From contig JANSXV010000002.1 of the NCBI GenBank assembly GCA_024742735.1, positions 62,001 to 126,000 of the forward strand: a DNA stretch of 64,000 nucleotides, in the 5' to 3' direction. A program made the translations under genes and the position numbers. Shown in pieces: positions 36,096 through 44,779 of the stretch (position 1 is its first letter; each line of letters opens with the position of its first letter). Below the pieces are notes generated by a model. That model worked only from the letters and a program-made list of their open reading frames with translations. It was not told the DNA's origin and did no database searches. The stretch is from Alphaproteobacteria bacterium. GTDB lineage: Bacteria > Pseudomonadota > Alphaproteobacteria > Caulobacterales > Maricaulaceae.

Positions 36096-37039
36096 AAGCG
36101 CCCGGCGAGGAAGGCGTTGACCTTGCCGGTCTCCTTCAGGAAGCCGTCATGGCCGTAGAGCGTCTCGATCACGGTCACGGACGCCGAACCGATCCGGCCC
36201 GCCGTGGCCTGGATGTCAGCGAGCCGGACCAGCTGATCGCTGTCGAACGCGGCGAAGCGCACCGGCGCGGTGATGCGCTCCACAGCCACATCGGCGCAAT
36301 CCATGGATTCAGACAGCGCGAGGAATCGTTCCGGGCTGGTGCTCCCGGCGTACTCGGCGCCCCGAGCGGCGAGATAGGCCTCCACGCCCTCAGCGTCCCG
36401 GCAGCCGGGCGCAGGGTCGGTGAAGCGGCTGGTGAACTCCTCCGCCGTGCGGTAGGTCGTCATGGCCAGGCGCCGCGCCAGATCGACGCCGCGTTCGCCG
36501 CATCCCGCCTCCAGCGCCAGACGCACCGTCTCGCGCTGGATGGAGCGCCAGGCTGTGGTCATGGGGTTGGGCCGCGCCGCCGCGCACAGGACATCCACCT
36601 TGCGCACCCTGTCCGGCGCGCGCCCGGCGACCTGGAGCGCGATGACGCCGCCATAGCTCGCGCCGACAAGGCTGAACCGGTCCAAACCAGCAGTGTCGGC
36701 GAGCGCCAGGACCGCTTCGGCCTGATCGGCGATAGTGGGATACGGTCCGGCCTCTTCGCCGAGGAAATCCACGGACAGAAGCCGACGGCTCGCCGGATCC
36801 AGCGCACCACCTGATCCCGCGACGCCCGGCCACCAGCCCGGACCGCTCTCGTCCGGGCACAGGCGGCGTCCGGCGCTGATCCCGCCCAGCACGATCGTCG
36901 CGGGACCCTCAGCAGGCCCTACAATGCGTCCGCGCGCCTCAAGCCAGCCGCCGCCGGACCGGTCGAAGCCGCAGATCAGCTCCCGGACCGGCCAGGGACA
37001 GGCGGGTTCGGGATCGGCCAGTTTCAACGCCGCGCTCAT
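36092..37039 (-). CDS. metX: homoserine O-acyltransferase (MetX-like alpha/beta hydrolase)
   Basis: This 315-residue alpha/beta-hydrolase has LGGISAGRRL at the oxyanion strand, nucleophile Ser128 in LVGASYGGVIAL, Asp266/268 in FDSDQLVRL and His297 in YGHDGFLKE, all typical of MetX. It activates homoserine by acetylation or succinylation. It is 60 or so residues shorter than common MetX. It overlaps hom upstream and the trans-sulfuration gene downstream by ATGA. The start MSAALKLADP is fixed by this overlap. Confidence 0.88.
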   Translation of the reverse strand: MSAALKLADPEPACPWPVRELICGFDRSGGGWLEARGRIVGPAEGPATIVLGGISAGRRLCPDESGPGWWPGVAGSGGALDPASRRLLSVDFLGEEAGPYPTIADQAEAVLALADTAGLDRFSLVGASYGGVIALQVAGRAPDRVRKVDVLCAAARPNPMTTAWRSIQRETVRLALEAGCGERGVDLARRLAMTTYRTAEEFTSRFTDPAPGCRDAEGVEAYLAARGAEYAGSTSPERFLALSESMDCADVAVERITAPVRFAAFDSDQLVRLADIQATAGRIGSASVTVIETLYGHDGFLKETGKVNAFLAGRL

Positions 37040-37995
37040 GACCGCACCTCGGCCAGGAGGCGCGTCACGTCGCCGATGACGCTGGCCGCCGTCGGGCCGC
37101 GCCCGGCGCCCTTGCCCGAAACGATCACGACAGCGCCGCGTTCGGGGCTCAGCACGACACAATTGCCTTCGTCCCGGGTGCGCGCCAGCGGATCATCCAG
37201 CGTCAGGGCTTCCAGGCGCACCCGCGCCTTCACGCCGACCGGCGAGCGGGACAGGCTCGCCACCTGGCGCAGCACGCGGCCGTCTGCGCGCGCCTTCGCA
37301 CCGGCGCCAGCGGGTAGATCGGAGATGGACTGGGTGTCGATCTCGGCCGGGTTGAGCTGAACGCCCCAGGCTTCCCGCGCGATCAGGGCCAGCTTGTTGG
37401 CCGCGTCCAGCCCGTCGAGATCCGCGCTGGGATCGGCTTCGGCGAAGCCGGCCTCCTGGGCGGCCTGCACGGCGCTATCCAGCGTTTCGCCGCGAGCCAG
37501 CCGGTCCAGAACAAAGTTGGATGTGCCGTTCAGCACGCCGCGCACGCGGGTCAGCGCAGTCCCGGCCTCAGACAGGCGCTGCACGGTCTCCAGAACCGGC
37601 GCGCCGCCGCCCACAGCGGCTGAGCAGGCGAAGCTCTTCGCGCGGCGGACAAGGTCCGGCCGGCGCGCGGCGACGTCCTTGTTGGCCGTGACGACGTGGC
37701 ATCCCGCTTGAACGGCACGTTCCAGGAGCTGCTCGGCGAACCGGCCGCCCGGCAGGGCCTCGATCACCAGGTCGGGCTTCAGTGCGAAGACCGCATCGGC
37801 GTCGGTGAAGACCGGCGCGCCGGCGATACCGCCAGGGCGCGGGGTCCGCGCCAGAACGCCGACCAGCTTGATCCCGTCCGGCAGGCGATCAATGACGCCG
37901 CCGCCGACCACGCCGCAGCCCAGCATGATCGCGCGCATCGGACGCGGCCCAGTACGGGTGATTTCACGGGTCAGGGTCAGGGCGGGGGTCGTCAT
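37036..37995 (-). CDS. homoserine dehydrogenase without ACT domain
   Basis: This NAD(P)-dependent enzyme reduces aspartate semialdehyde to homoserine. The nucleotide site is MLGCGVVGGGV (24-34). VVTANKDVAARR contains the catalytic-site Lys, and GVLNGTSNFVLDRL, AGFAEADPSADLDGLDAANKL are family signatures. At 319 residues it ends after the catalytic domain (VIGDVTRLLAEVRS); the C-terminal ACT domain that gives threonine feedback in about 430-residue enzymes is absent. It leads the methionine operon, consistent with a dedicated methionine-branch enzyme. AGAAGGAGTGAG upstream is a good RBS. Confidence 0.93.
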   Translation of the reverse strand: MTTPALTLTREITRTGPRPMRAIMLGCGVVGGGVIDRLPDGIKLVGVLARTPRPGGIAGAPVFTDADAVFALKPDLVIEALPGGRFAEQLLERAVQAGCHVVTANKDVAARRPDLVRRAKSFACSAAVGGGAPVLETVQRLSEAGTALTRVRGVLNGTSNFVLDRLARGETLDSAVQAAQEAGFAEADPSADLDGLDAANKLALIAREAWGVQLNPAEIDTQSISDLPAGAGAKARADGRVLRQVASLSRSPVGVKARVRLEALTLDDPLARTRDEGNCVVLSPERGAVVIVSGKGAGRGPTAASVIGDVTRLLAEVRS

Positions 37996-38103
37996 GGTCT
38001 CACTCCTTCTACTCAGCGCCTGCAGGGCGGAGTGCGGAAGTGAGAACGCCGGACGGCTATGTCGTCAGGCTGCCCCCAAGGGGCGGGCCGATCCGGACGC
38101 TTC

Positions 38104-38156
38104 GCTTTAGCCGCACTTGTTCCGCGCCCGCAAGCTGAAGCTCAAATCGGCGCGTA
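38104..38156 (-). ncRNA. SAM-II riboswitch in the leader of the hom-metX operon
   Basis: The transcript reads CGCGCC, then GATTTGAGC in the loop, then GGCGCG, then GGCTAAAG. P1 is a perfect 6-bp CGCGCC/GGCGCG stem. Loop GATTTGA matches the SAM-II GAUUUAA, and the 3' GCUAAA is the family end motif. The loop CTTGCG can pair with AGTGCGG downstream of P1 in the register of the SAM-II pseudoknot. It lies about 110 nt before the hom ATG and right after a predicted promoter, so binding of SAM would lower methionine-branch expression. Confidence 0.75.
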
Positions 38157-38160
38157 TTCG

Positions 38161-38189
38161 GATATAAAGATATCCTTATGTGATGTCCA
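38161..38189 (-). promoter_or_regulatory. promoter with palindromic operator for the methionine operon
   Basis: TGGACA, a 17-bp spacer and TATATC form a good promoter on the minus strand, with transcription expected at the 5' edge of the SAM-II element. The spacer is almost filled by ATAAGGATATCTTTAT (38164-38179), an inverted repeat with 7 of 8 base pairs matched around GATATC. A repressor bound there would block polymerase. It resembles operators I recall for ArsR-type SahR/SamR methionine regulators, but that assignment is from memory. Confidence 0.6.
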
Positions 38190-38197
38190 GAGGGAAG

Positions 38198-38211
38198 TTG
38201 ACCCGCGTCAA
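38198..38211. promoter_or_regulatory. FNR/FixK-type box
   Basis: TTGACCCGCGTCAA is a perfect TTGAC-N4-GTCAA palindrome, the alphaproteobacterial FNR/FixK consensus. It overlaps the stop codon of the SafE-like gene and lies upstream of the methionine promoter, not next to ccoN, so its role is uncertain and it may be chance. Confidence 0.35.
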
Positions 38212-38861
38212 ACCCCCACCGCAGTCACCCCCGCCAGCGCCAGCAGCGCGAGCGCCGCCGCGCCTTTCAGCCACCCGCTCGACGCAGCGCCGGCCAGCGC
38301 GCCGGCGCCGGCGCCCAGCGCGGTGAGGGCGGGGATCGTGCCCAGTCCGAACCCCGCCATGATGAGCGCGCCCTGGACCGGTCCGCCGGACACGCCTGCG
38401 TAGAAGGTCGCGATATAGACCATGGCGCAGGGCATCAGGCCCCAGGCCGCGCCGAGCCCCGCCGGACCGAAGCGATGCAGGTGATGGAGGCGGCGGTAGA
38501 CCGGGCTGGCGAGTTTCGCCGCGAAGCGTCCGGCTGCGCCGCCGAACAGCGGGATCTCCGCGACGGCGTAAGCGGCGATCACCAGGGTCAGGGCGGCCAG
38601 CCAGCGCAGCACCGCGTGGGCCGCGCCGGCGTCCGGGTTTCCGTGAAAGCCCCAGCCGATGGCGCCGGCGGCGGCGCCGAGGGCGATGTAGACGCCGACC
38701 CGGGCGAGCTGGGCCTGGATCAGGACGACGGCCTTGCCCAGCGGGCCGCGCTTCGCTCCGGCGTTCACGGCGATGGCCGTCGCCACCCCGCCGCACATGG
38801 CCAGACAGTGCAAGGACGCCGCAAGCCCGGCGATCAGACCGGCCAGAAAGTCCAGCTCCAT
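38208..38861 (-). CDS. TauE/SafE-like membrane protein linked to the cbb3 cluster
   Basis: This 217-residue membrane protein has about six hydrophobic segments and two cysteine motifs within helices, SLHCLAMCGGVATAI near residue 20 and WGLMPCAMVYIATFYAG near residue 130. These define the UreH/SafE-like family often found beside cco genes and thought to help copper or heme handling at the oxidase; the function is inference. It diverges from ccoN with about 250 bp between. The start MELDFLAG is preferred; in-frame ATGs five and ten codons upstream remain possible. Confidence 0.82.
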   Translation of the reverse strand: MELDFLAGLIAGLAASLHCLAMCGGVATAIAVNAGAKRGPLGKAVVLIQAQLARVGVYIALGAAAGAIGWGFHGNPDAGAAHAVLRWLAALTLVIAAYAVAEIPLFGGAAGRFAAKLASPVYRRLHHLHRFGPAGLGAAWGLMPCAMVYIATFYAGVSGGPVQGALIMAGFGLGTIPALTALGAGAGALAGAASSGWLKGAAALALLALAGVTAVGV

Positions 38862-39113
38862 GCGCCCGCCGAGCATCGGGCCGATGTCCATGCCTGGGTG
38901 TGTCACTTCGTCGCCAGCATCCAACCGGTCCGGGTCCTGCAACCCGCGCAGCCCTTGTGAACGCCCATGAATAAAGGGGTTCGGGCCCGTGGCCAGCCCC
39001 GCCGGACCATCTACGACCAAAGGCGCTGAGGCATATTGCCCTACTTCCTTTGGGAGTTTTATGCCGCACAGAGGAGCCATCAATCGGGAACACTCCTTGA
39101 GAGGGAGGGGCGC

Positions 39114-40775
39114 ATGTCCGCGGCAGCGGCGAGTAACAAAACGGGCTTCGACGCCAGCGCCATGGTCGTCGCAGGTCTTCTTGGGCTGGGGGCCCTTTGG
39201 TCGCTGATTTCAGCGGCGGCGGGCGCGGACGCGGCGATCCGGGTTCATGCCTGGGTCATCGGCGCCGGCTTCCTGGCCGGTCTGTTCATGATGGCCCGCA
39301 TCTACGGCGACGGCGGTCTGGACAACGACAAGACCCAGTACAATGAGAATGTCATCAAGGCCGGCGTCATCGCCTCCATGTTCTGGGGCGTGGCCGGCCT
39401 GCTGGTGGGCGTGATCATCGCCTTCCAGCTGGCCTTTCCCGCCTTGCTGTCGTTTGACGCCTTCCCGCAGCTCAATTTCGGACGCCTGCGCCCGGTGCAC
39501 ACCAGCGCGGTCATCTTCGCCTTCGGCGGCAACGTGCTGATCGCGACCAGCTTCTACGTGGTCCAGCGCACCTGCCGCACGCGGATCGCCGGCGGGATCT
39601 GGCCGTGGTTCGTGTTCTGGGGCTACCAGCTCTTCATCGTGGTCGCGGCCACGGGCTATCTGCTGGGCATCACCCAGGGCAAGGAATACGCCGAGCCGGA
39701 ATGGTACGCCGATCTGTGGCTGACCCTCGTGTGGGTCGCCTACCTGCTGGTCTTCCTGGCCACGCTCATGCGCCGCAAGGAACCCCACCTGTATGTGGCG
39801 AACTGGTTCTATCTGGCCTTCATCGTGACCATCGCCATGCTGCACGTGGTCAACAACCTGGCCATGCCGGCGAGCCTGTTCGGCGCGCGCAGCTATTCGG
39901 CGTTCGCAGGCGTTCAGGACGCGCTGACCCAGTGGTGGTACGGCCACAACGCCGTGGGCTTCTTCCTGACCGCCGGCTTCCTGGCGATCATGTACTACTT
40001 CATCCCCAAGCGGGCTGAACGGCCGGTCTATTCCTACCGCCTGTCGATCATCCACTTCTGGGCGCTGATCTTCATCTATATCTGGGCCGGCCCGCACCAC
40101 CTGCACTACACGGCCCTGCCGGAGTGGGCGCAGACCCTGGGCATGACCTTCTCCATCATGCTGTGGATGCCCAGCTGGGGCGGCATGATCAACGGCCTCA
40201 TGACCCTTTCGGGCGCCTGGGACCGGCTGCGCACCGATCCGGTGATCCGGATGCTGGTGGTCTCGGTCGCCTTCTACGGCATGAGCACGTTCGAAGGCCC
40301 GGTCATGAGCGTGCGGGCGGTGAACTCGCTGTCCCACTACACCGACTGGACCATCGGCCACGTGCACTCCGGGGCGCTGGGCTGGGTCGGCTTCATCAGC
40401 TTCGGGGCGATCTACTGCCTGGTGCCGTGGCTGTGGAAGCGGGCGGGCATGTACTCCAAGGCCCTGATCGAGTGGCACTTCTGGATCGCGACCATCGGCA
40501 TCCTTCTGTACATCACCTCCATGTGGGTCTCCGGGATCATGCAAGGGTTGATGTGGCGGGCGTACAACTCGCTGGGCTTCCTGGAGTACTCCTTCGTCCA
40601 GACCGTGGAGGCCATGCACCCCTACTACATCATCCGGGGTCTGGGCGGCGTCCTGTATCTCACCGGCGCACTGCTGATGGTCTGGAACGTCTACAAGACC
40701 ATCAAGGGCGATGTCCGCGAGAAGGACGAAGCCGTGAAGCCGCAATCCGCCGCCATCCAGCAGCCGGCTGAGTAA
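39114..40775 (+). CDS. ccoN: cbb3-type cytochrome c oxidase subunit I
   Basis: This is the catalytic subunit of the high-affinity oxygen reductase in the inner membrane. It holds the low-spin heme b, the heme b3-CuB site and about 12-14 helices over 553 residues. The histidine motifs are in order: [47 protein letters not shown] and [26 protein letters not shown] ribosome site precedes MSAAAASNK. It is the first gene of ccoNOQP-GHIS. I see no FNR/FixK box in the 250 bp upstream. Confidence 0.97.
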   Translation: MSAAAASNKTGFDASAMVVAGLLGLGALWSLISAAAGADAAIRVHAWVIGAGFLAGLFMMARIYGDGGLDNDKTQYNENVIKAGVIASMFWGVAGLLVGVIIAFQLAFPALLSFDAFPQLNFGRLRPVHTSAVIFAFGGNVLIATSFYVVQRTCRTRIAGGIWPWFVFWGYQLFIVVAATGYLLGITQGKEYAEPEWYADLWLTLVWVAYLLVFLATLMRRKEPHLYVANWFYLAFIVTIAMLHVVNNLAMPASLFGARSYSAFAGVQDALTQWWYGHNAVGFFLTAGFLAIMYYFIPKRAERPVYSYRLSIIHFWALIFIYIWAGPHHLHYTALPEWAQTLGMTFSIMLWMPSWGGMINGLMTLSGAWDRLRTDPVIRMLVVSVAFYGMSTFEGPVMSVRAVNSLSHYTDWTIGHVHSGALGWVGFISFGAIYCLVPWLWKRAGMYSKALIEWHFWIATIGILLYITSMWVSGIMQGLMWRAYNSLGFLEYSFVQTVEAMHPYYIIRGLGGVLYLTGALLMVWNVYKTIKGDVREKDEAVKPQSAAIQQPAE

Positions 40776-40786
40776 GGGAGGGCGAC

Positions 40787-41557
40787 ATGGCTGAGAAAAC
40801 GAAAAAAGCGAACCCGATCTGGGCCTGGCACAAGAAGGTGCTGGAGCAGAACTCCATCATGCTGACCGGCGGCGTCCTGGTGGTCGTCTCCATCGGGGGC
40901 CTGGTGGAGATCGCCCCGCTCTTCTATCTCGACGAGACCATCGAAGAGGTCGAAGGCGTGCGCCCCTACTCCCCGCTCGCGCTCATGGGCCGGGACATCT
41001 ACATCCGGGAGGGCTGCTACACCTGCCACTCCCAGATGGTCCGCCCCCTGCGCGACGAGGTGGAGCGCTACGGCCATTACTCGCTGGCGGCGGAGAGCAT
41101 GTATGACCGCCCCTTCCAGTGGGGGTCCAAACGGACCGGACCGGATCTGGCCCGGGTCGGCGGGAAGTATTCCGATGAATGGCACCGCGACCACATGCGC
41201 GATCCGCGCTCGGTGGTCCCGGAATCCATCATGCCGCCCTACGCCTTTCTTGAGACCACGCCACTTGAGGTCGAGGTCGTCGAGGGGCGCATGCGCGCGC
41301 TGACCCGTCTGGGGACGCCCTATGACGAGCTGGGCCGCCTGGAGAACGCCGTCAGCGACGTCTACACCCAGCTCGACCCGTTCGCGGCGGATTATGACGG
41401 CTTCCTGGAGCGTTATCCCGGCGCGCCGGTGCGCGATTTCGACGGCAATCCGGACATGGTGTCCGAGCTCGATGCGCTGATCGCCTATCTGCAGATCCTG
41501 GGCACCATGGTGGACTTCTCCACCTACGAGGCCGAGGCCGATGAGAATCTGAGGTAA
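40787..41557 (+). CDS. ccoO: cbb3-type cytochrome c oxidase subunit II
   Basis: This membrane-anchored monoheme cytochrome c of 256 residues carries electrons to CcoN. One N-terminal helix ([19 protein letters not shown]) is followed by the heme motif [15 protein letters not shown] (first heme Cys at residue 77) and SIMPPYAFL with the axial Met. AAGGGAGGG precedes the ATG, 9 bp after ccoN. Confidence 0.97.
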   Translation: MAEKTKKANPIWAWHKKVLEQNSIMLTGGVLVVVSIGGLVEIAPLFYLDETIEEVEGVRPYSPLALMGRDIYIREGCYTCHSQMVRPLRDEVERYGHYSLAAESMYDRPFQWGSKRTGPDLARVGGKYSDEWHRDHMRDPRSVVPESIMPPYAFLETTPLEVEVVEGRMRALTRLGTPYDELGRLENAVSDVYTQLDPFAADYDGFLERYPGAPVRDFDGNPDMVSELDALIAYLQILGTMVDFSTYEAEADENLR

Positions 41558-41563
41558 GCGACC

Positions 41564-41767
41564 ATGTATGAGTCCCTCGCCAGCTTTGCGCAGACCTGGG
41601 GCATGCTGCTGTTCATCGCCCTGTTCCTGACTGCGGGCGCCTACGCGCTGTGGCCGCGCAACCAGCAGAAATTCGACGAGGCGGCCCGCGTGCCGCTGGA
41701 GGATCACGATCGCCCGGCTGCGGCCGACGAGGCCGATCGGACGCACAAGGACCGAAACGATGGCTGA
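41564..41767 (+). CDS. ccoQ: cbb3-type oxidase subunit IV, CcoQ
   Basis: This 67-residue protein has one membrane helix (WGMLLFIALFLTAGAYALWP) followed by NQQKFDEAARVPLEDHDRP, the usual CcoQ layout. It stabilises the CcoNOP complex. It follows ccoO by 6 bp and overlaps ccoP by 8 bp. Confidence 0.93.
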   Translation: MYESLASFAQTWGMLLFIALFLTAGAYALWPRNQQKFDEAARVPLEDHDRPAAADEADRTHKDRNDG

Positions 41768-42722
41768 TGAGGACAAGCGCGAAGTCGACGCCTATTCCGG
41801 CGTGGATACGACGGGCCATGAATGGGACGGCATCAAGGAGCTGGACAATCCCCTGCCGCGGTGGTGGCTGTGGATTTTCTACGCCTCCATCGCCTGGGCC
41901 GTGGTCTACATGGTCTTTATGCCGGCCGTTCCGGCCCCTCCGGGCTTCGACGGTCACACTAGAGGTCTGCGCGACCACTCCGAGCGGGCGAACGTAGCCC
42001 AGGCCATGAATGATCTGCAGGCCCAGCGCGGCCCGCTCTTCGATCGCCTTCAGCAGGCCGCCGATACCGGCGGCATCGAAGCGATCGAGAACGATCCCGA
42101 GCTGTTGAACTTCGCCCTCGCGGCCGGCGAGTCTGCGTTCGGCGACAATTGCTCGACCTGCCACGGCCGGGGCGCGCAGGGCGCGATCGGCTATCCCAAC
42201 CTGAACGACGATGTCTGGCTGTGGGGCGGCTCGTTCGAGGCCATCCGCCAGACGCTCCATGTGGGTATTCGATGGGAGGACAATCCCGACACCCGCTTCT
42301 CCCAGATGCCGGCCTATGGCCGCGACGGGATCCTCAGCCGCGAGGAAATCAGCGCGGTGGCCGATCACGTCATGGCCCTGGCCGACATGATCGAGCCGAC
42401 CGAGGCCGGGAACACAACCGGGCGTGAGATCTTCGAGCTGCAATGCTCGGCCTGCCACGGCGTGAACGGTCTGGGCGACCAGACCCAGGGCGCACCGAAC
42501 CTGACCGACCGGGTGTGGCTCTACGGCTCGGACGAAGCCCAGATCGAAAACACGATCTGGCGCGGACCCTATGGCGTCATGCCGGCCTGGGAAGACCGGC
42601 TGGGCGAAGAGACCATCACGGCGCTGGCGGCCTATGTCTATCTGCTCGGCGGCGGCGAACGCAGCGCCTTCAGCGAGGCCGCGCTCGACGGCGCGCACCA
42701 AGCAAGCGAGGCCGGGCGCTAG
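41760..42722 (+). CDS. ccoP: cbb3-type oxidase diheme subunit III
   Basis: This 320-residue membrane-anchored diheme cytochrome c has the N-terminal pattern YSGVDTTGHEWDGIKELDNPL and LPRWWLWIFYASIAWAVVY before its anchor. Two heme-c motifs follow, CSTCHG (from residue 131) and CSACHG (from residue 229), each in a cytochrome c domain with axial Met in FSQMPAYG and GVMPAWE. It accepts electrons from periplasmic cytochrome c for CcoO and CcoN. Confidence 0.97.
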   Translation: MADEDKREVDAYSGVDTTGHEWDGIKELDNPLPRWWLWIFYASIAWAVVYMVFMPAVPAPPGFDGHTRGLRDHSERANVAQAMNDLQAQRGPLFDRLQQAADTGGIEAIENDPELLNFALAAGESAFGDNCSTCHGRGAQGAIGYPNLNDDVWLWGGSFEAIRQTLHVGIRWEDNPDTRFSQMPAYGRDGILSREEISAVADHVMALADMIEPTEAGNTTGREIFELQCSACHGVNGLGDQTQGAPNLTDRVWLYGSDEAQIENTIWRGPYGVMPAWEDRLGEETITALAAYVYLLGGGERSAFSEAALDGAHQASEAGR

Positions 42723-42776
42723 TCACGCCCGGCAGTCGCCGGACGGCGTTGGCGCCCCGGCGGGAAAGACCTGGAT

Positions 42777-44282
42777 ATGGAACTGATCAGGCAGAAGCCC
42801 GGCGAGGACCGCAAGGTGCTCGGGCAGGCCGCCGAGGGCGTTGAGGTCCATGACGCCGAGGCCGTCAACGACGCCAGCCGGCGCGAGCTCTACAAGAAGC
42901 GCGAGCCGATCCATCCCAAGGCGGTCCACGGCAAGTTCCGTACGGCCAAGTGGGTGTTCATGGCGCTGGCGCTGGGTGCCTATTACCTGATCCCCTTCAT
43001 CCGCTGGGACCGGGGTCCAGGTCAGCCGGACCAGGCCGTGCTGGTCGATTTCGCTGATGCGCGCTTCTACTTCTTCTTCATCGAGCTGTGGCCTCAGGAA
43101 GTCTATTACATCACCGGGCTGCTGATCCTGGCGGCGCTGTTGCTGTTCCTGGTCACGGCGTTGTTCGGCCGGGTGTGGTGCGGCTATGCCTGCCCGCAAA
43201 CGGTGTGGACGGACCTGTTCATCGCCGTGGAGCGCCTGTTTGAAGGCGACCGCAACAAGCGCATCAAGCTCGACCGCGCGCCGTGGAGTGCTGACAAGGC
43301 CTGGCGCAAGATCGGCAAGCACGCGGTCTGGCTGCTGATCGCCGGGGCCACGGGCGGCGCCTGGATCCTGTATTTCCACGACGCCTATGCGGTGCTCAAC
43401 AATTTCGTCACCGGCCAGGCCGCGCTGACGAGCTATGTCTTCTTCGCGGTTCTGACCTTCACCACCTACACCCTCGCCGGGACCATGCGCGAGCAGGTGT
43501 GCACATATATGTGCCCCTGGCCGCGCATTCAGGGCGCCCTCATCGACGAGGAAGCCCTCCAGGTCACCTACAAGTGGGACCGCGGCGAGCCGCGCGGCCG
43601 GCACAAGAAGGGCGAGAGCTGGGAAGGGCGCGGCGACTGCATCGATTGCAAGGCCTGCGTGGCGGCCTGCCCCATGGGCATCGACATCCGCGAAGGCGCT
43701 CAGCTGGAATGCATCAACTGCGCCCTGTGCATCGATGCCTGCGACGAGATCATGATCAAGGTCGACCGGCCCAAAGGGCTGATCGGCTATGACACCGACA
43801 AGAACGTGAAGGCCCGCTCTGAAGGCGGGACGGGCTCATTCACCTTCCTGCGGGCCCGCACGGTGCTCTATGCGGTGCTGATCGCCGGCATCGGCGCCCT
43901 CATGCTGTACGGGCTTTTCAGCCGGGCGGAGCTGTCCCTCGACGCCTGGCGGGACCGCAACCCGAACTACGTGATCCTGTCGGACGGGACAGTGCGCAAC
44001 GGATATACGCTCACCGTCGTGAACAAGGCGAGCGAACCCCGCGAAGTGGAGCTGAGCCTGGAAAGCGACCCGCTCATGCGTCTGCGTGTGCTGGGCAATC
44101 AGGATGGCGACCTGACGCTGACGCTCGCGCCGGACGCCACCAATGATTTCCGCCTGTACCTGTCTCTGCCGCCGGAAGGCGTGGATGCGGCGTCAGAACC
44201 CATAGCGTTCATCGTCACTGACGTTGAGACTGGCGAGACTGCACGCACCGACTCGGTCTTCCAGACCGGAGAAATGAGATGA
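42777..44282 (+). CDS. ccoG: cbb3 oxidase assembly protein CcoG (RdxA/FixG)
   Basis: This 501-residue iron-sulfur membrane protein with several N-terminal helices has VWCGYACPQTVWTDLF and VCTYMCPWPRIQG loops, then two ferredoxin-type clusters in CIDCKACVAACPMGID and CINCALCIDACDE. A C-terminal Ig-like periplasmic domain follows a last helix. CcoG is reported to reduce copper for CcoN assembly. It begins 54 bp after ccoP, and its stop overlaps ccoH by ATGA. Confidence 0.96.
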   Translation: MELIRQKPGEDRKVLGQAAEGVEVHDAEAVNDASRRELYKKREPIHPKAVHGKFRTAKWVFMALALGAYYLIPFIRWDRGPGQPDQAVLVDFADARFYFFFIELWPQEVYYITGLLILAALLLFLVTALFGRVWCGYACPQTVWTDLFIAVERLFEGDRNKRIKLDRAPWSADKAWRKIGKHAVWLLIAGATGGAWILYFHDAYAVLNNFVTGQAALTSYVFFAVLTFTTYTLAGTMREQVCTYMCPWPRIQGALIDEEALQVTYKWDRGEPRGRHKKGESWEGRGDCIDCKACVAACPMGIDIREGAQLECINCALCIDACDEIMIKVDRPKGLIGYDTDKNVKARSEGGTGSFTFLRARTVLYAVLIAGIGALMLYGLFSRAELSLDAWRDRNPNYVILSDGTVRNGYTLTVVNKASEPREVELSLESDPLMRLRVLGNQDGDLTLTLAPDATNDFRLYLSLPPEGVDAASEPIAFIVTDVETGETARTDSVFQTGEMR

Positions 44283-44779
44283 CCGCCATGACCGATACGC
44301 CCGACCAGGACGGACCCGGCTTCAAGATCAACGGCTGGCATGTGCTGGCCGGCATGGTGGCGTTCTTCGCCATCATCATCGGCGTGAACATCGTCTTCAT
44401 CACCGTGGCGCTGGACACCTTTCCCGGCGAGGATACGCGCCGCTCCTACGTCCAGGGTCTGGCCTACAACGAAGTTCTGGAAGAGCGCGCCGCACAGGCC
44501 GCGCTGGGCTGGAGCGCGTCGGCCAATCTGACGGCTGACCGGGTCCTGGTCGAAGTGCGCGACTCCGACGGCGCGCCGGTGCGATCGCTCCGCCTGACCG
44601 GAACCCTGCGCCACCCTGCGAACATGCAGCTTGATCGCGATCTCACCTTCACCGAGGTGCGCTCGGGCGTCTACGCCGCCGGCGTCGCCGACCTGCCTGA
44701 AGGGCGCTGGGAACTGAACGCCGAGGCTGAAGGGGACGCGCCCTTCGCCGTGGAGGCTGACTTGAGATGGCGCCGCTAG
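44279..44779 (+). CDS. ccoH: FixH/CcoH family assembly protein
   Basis: This 166-residue protein has one N-terminal membrane helix (HVLAGMVAFFAIIIGVNIVF) and a periplasmic beta-rich domain with SYVQGLAYNEVLEERAAQAALGW, a typical FixH stretch. It is needed for stable cbb3 assembly. It is tied to ccoG by ATGA and overlaps ccoI by 13 bp. Confidence 0.92.
   Translation: MTAMTDTPDQDGPGFKINGWHVLAGMVAFFAIIIGVNIVFITVALDTFPGEDTRRSYVQGLAYNEVLEERAAQAALGWSASANLTADRVLVEVRDSDGAPVRSLRLTGTLRHPANMQLDRDLTFTEVRSGVYAAGVADLPEGRWELNAEAEGDAPFAVEADLRWRR

Noticed and set aside
38862-39113. FNR/FixK box upstream of ccoN
   Set aside because: I searched for TTGA-N6-TCAA on both strands and found none; CATCAATCGG and CTTGAG are only half sites.
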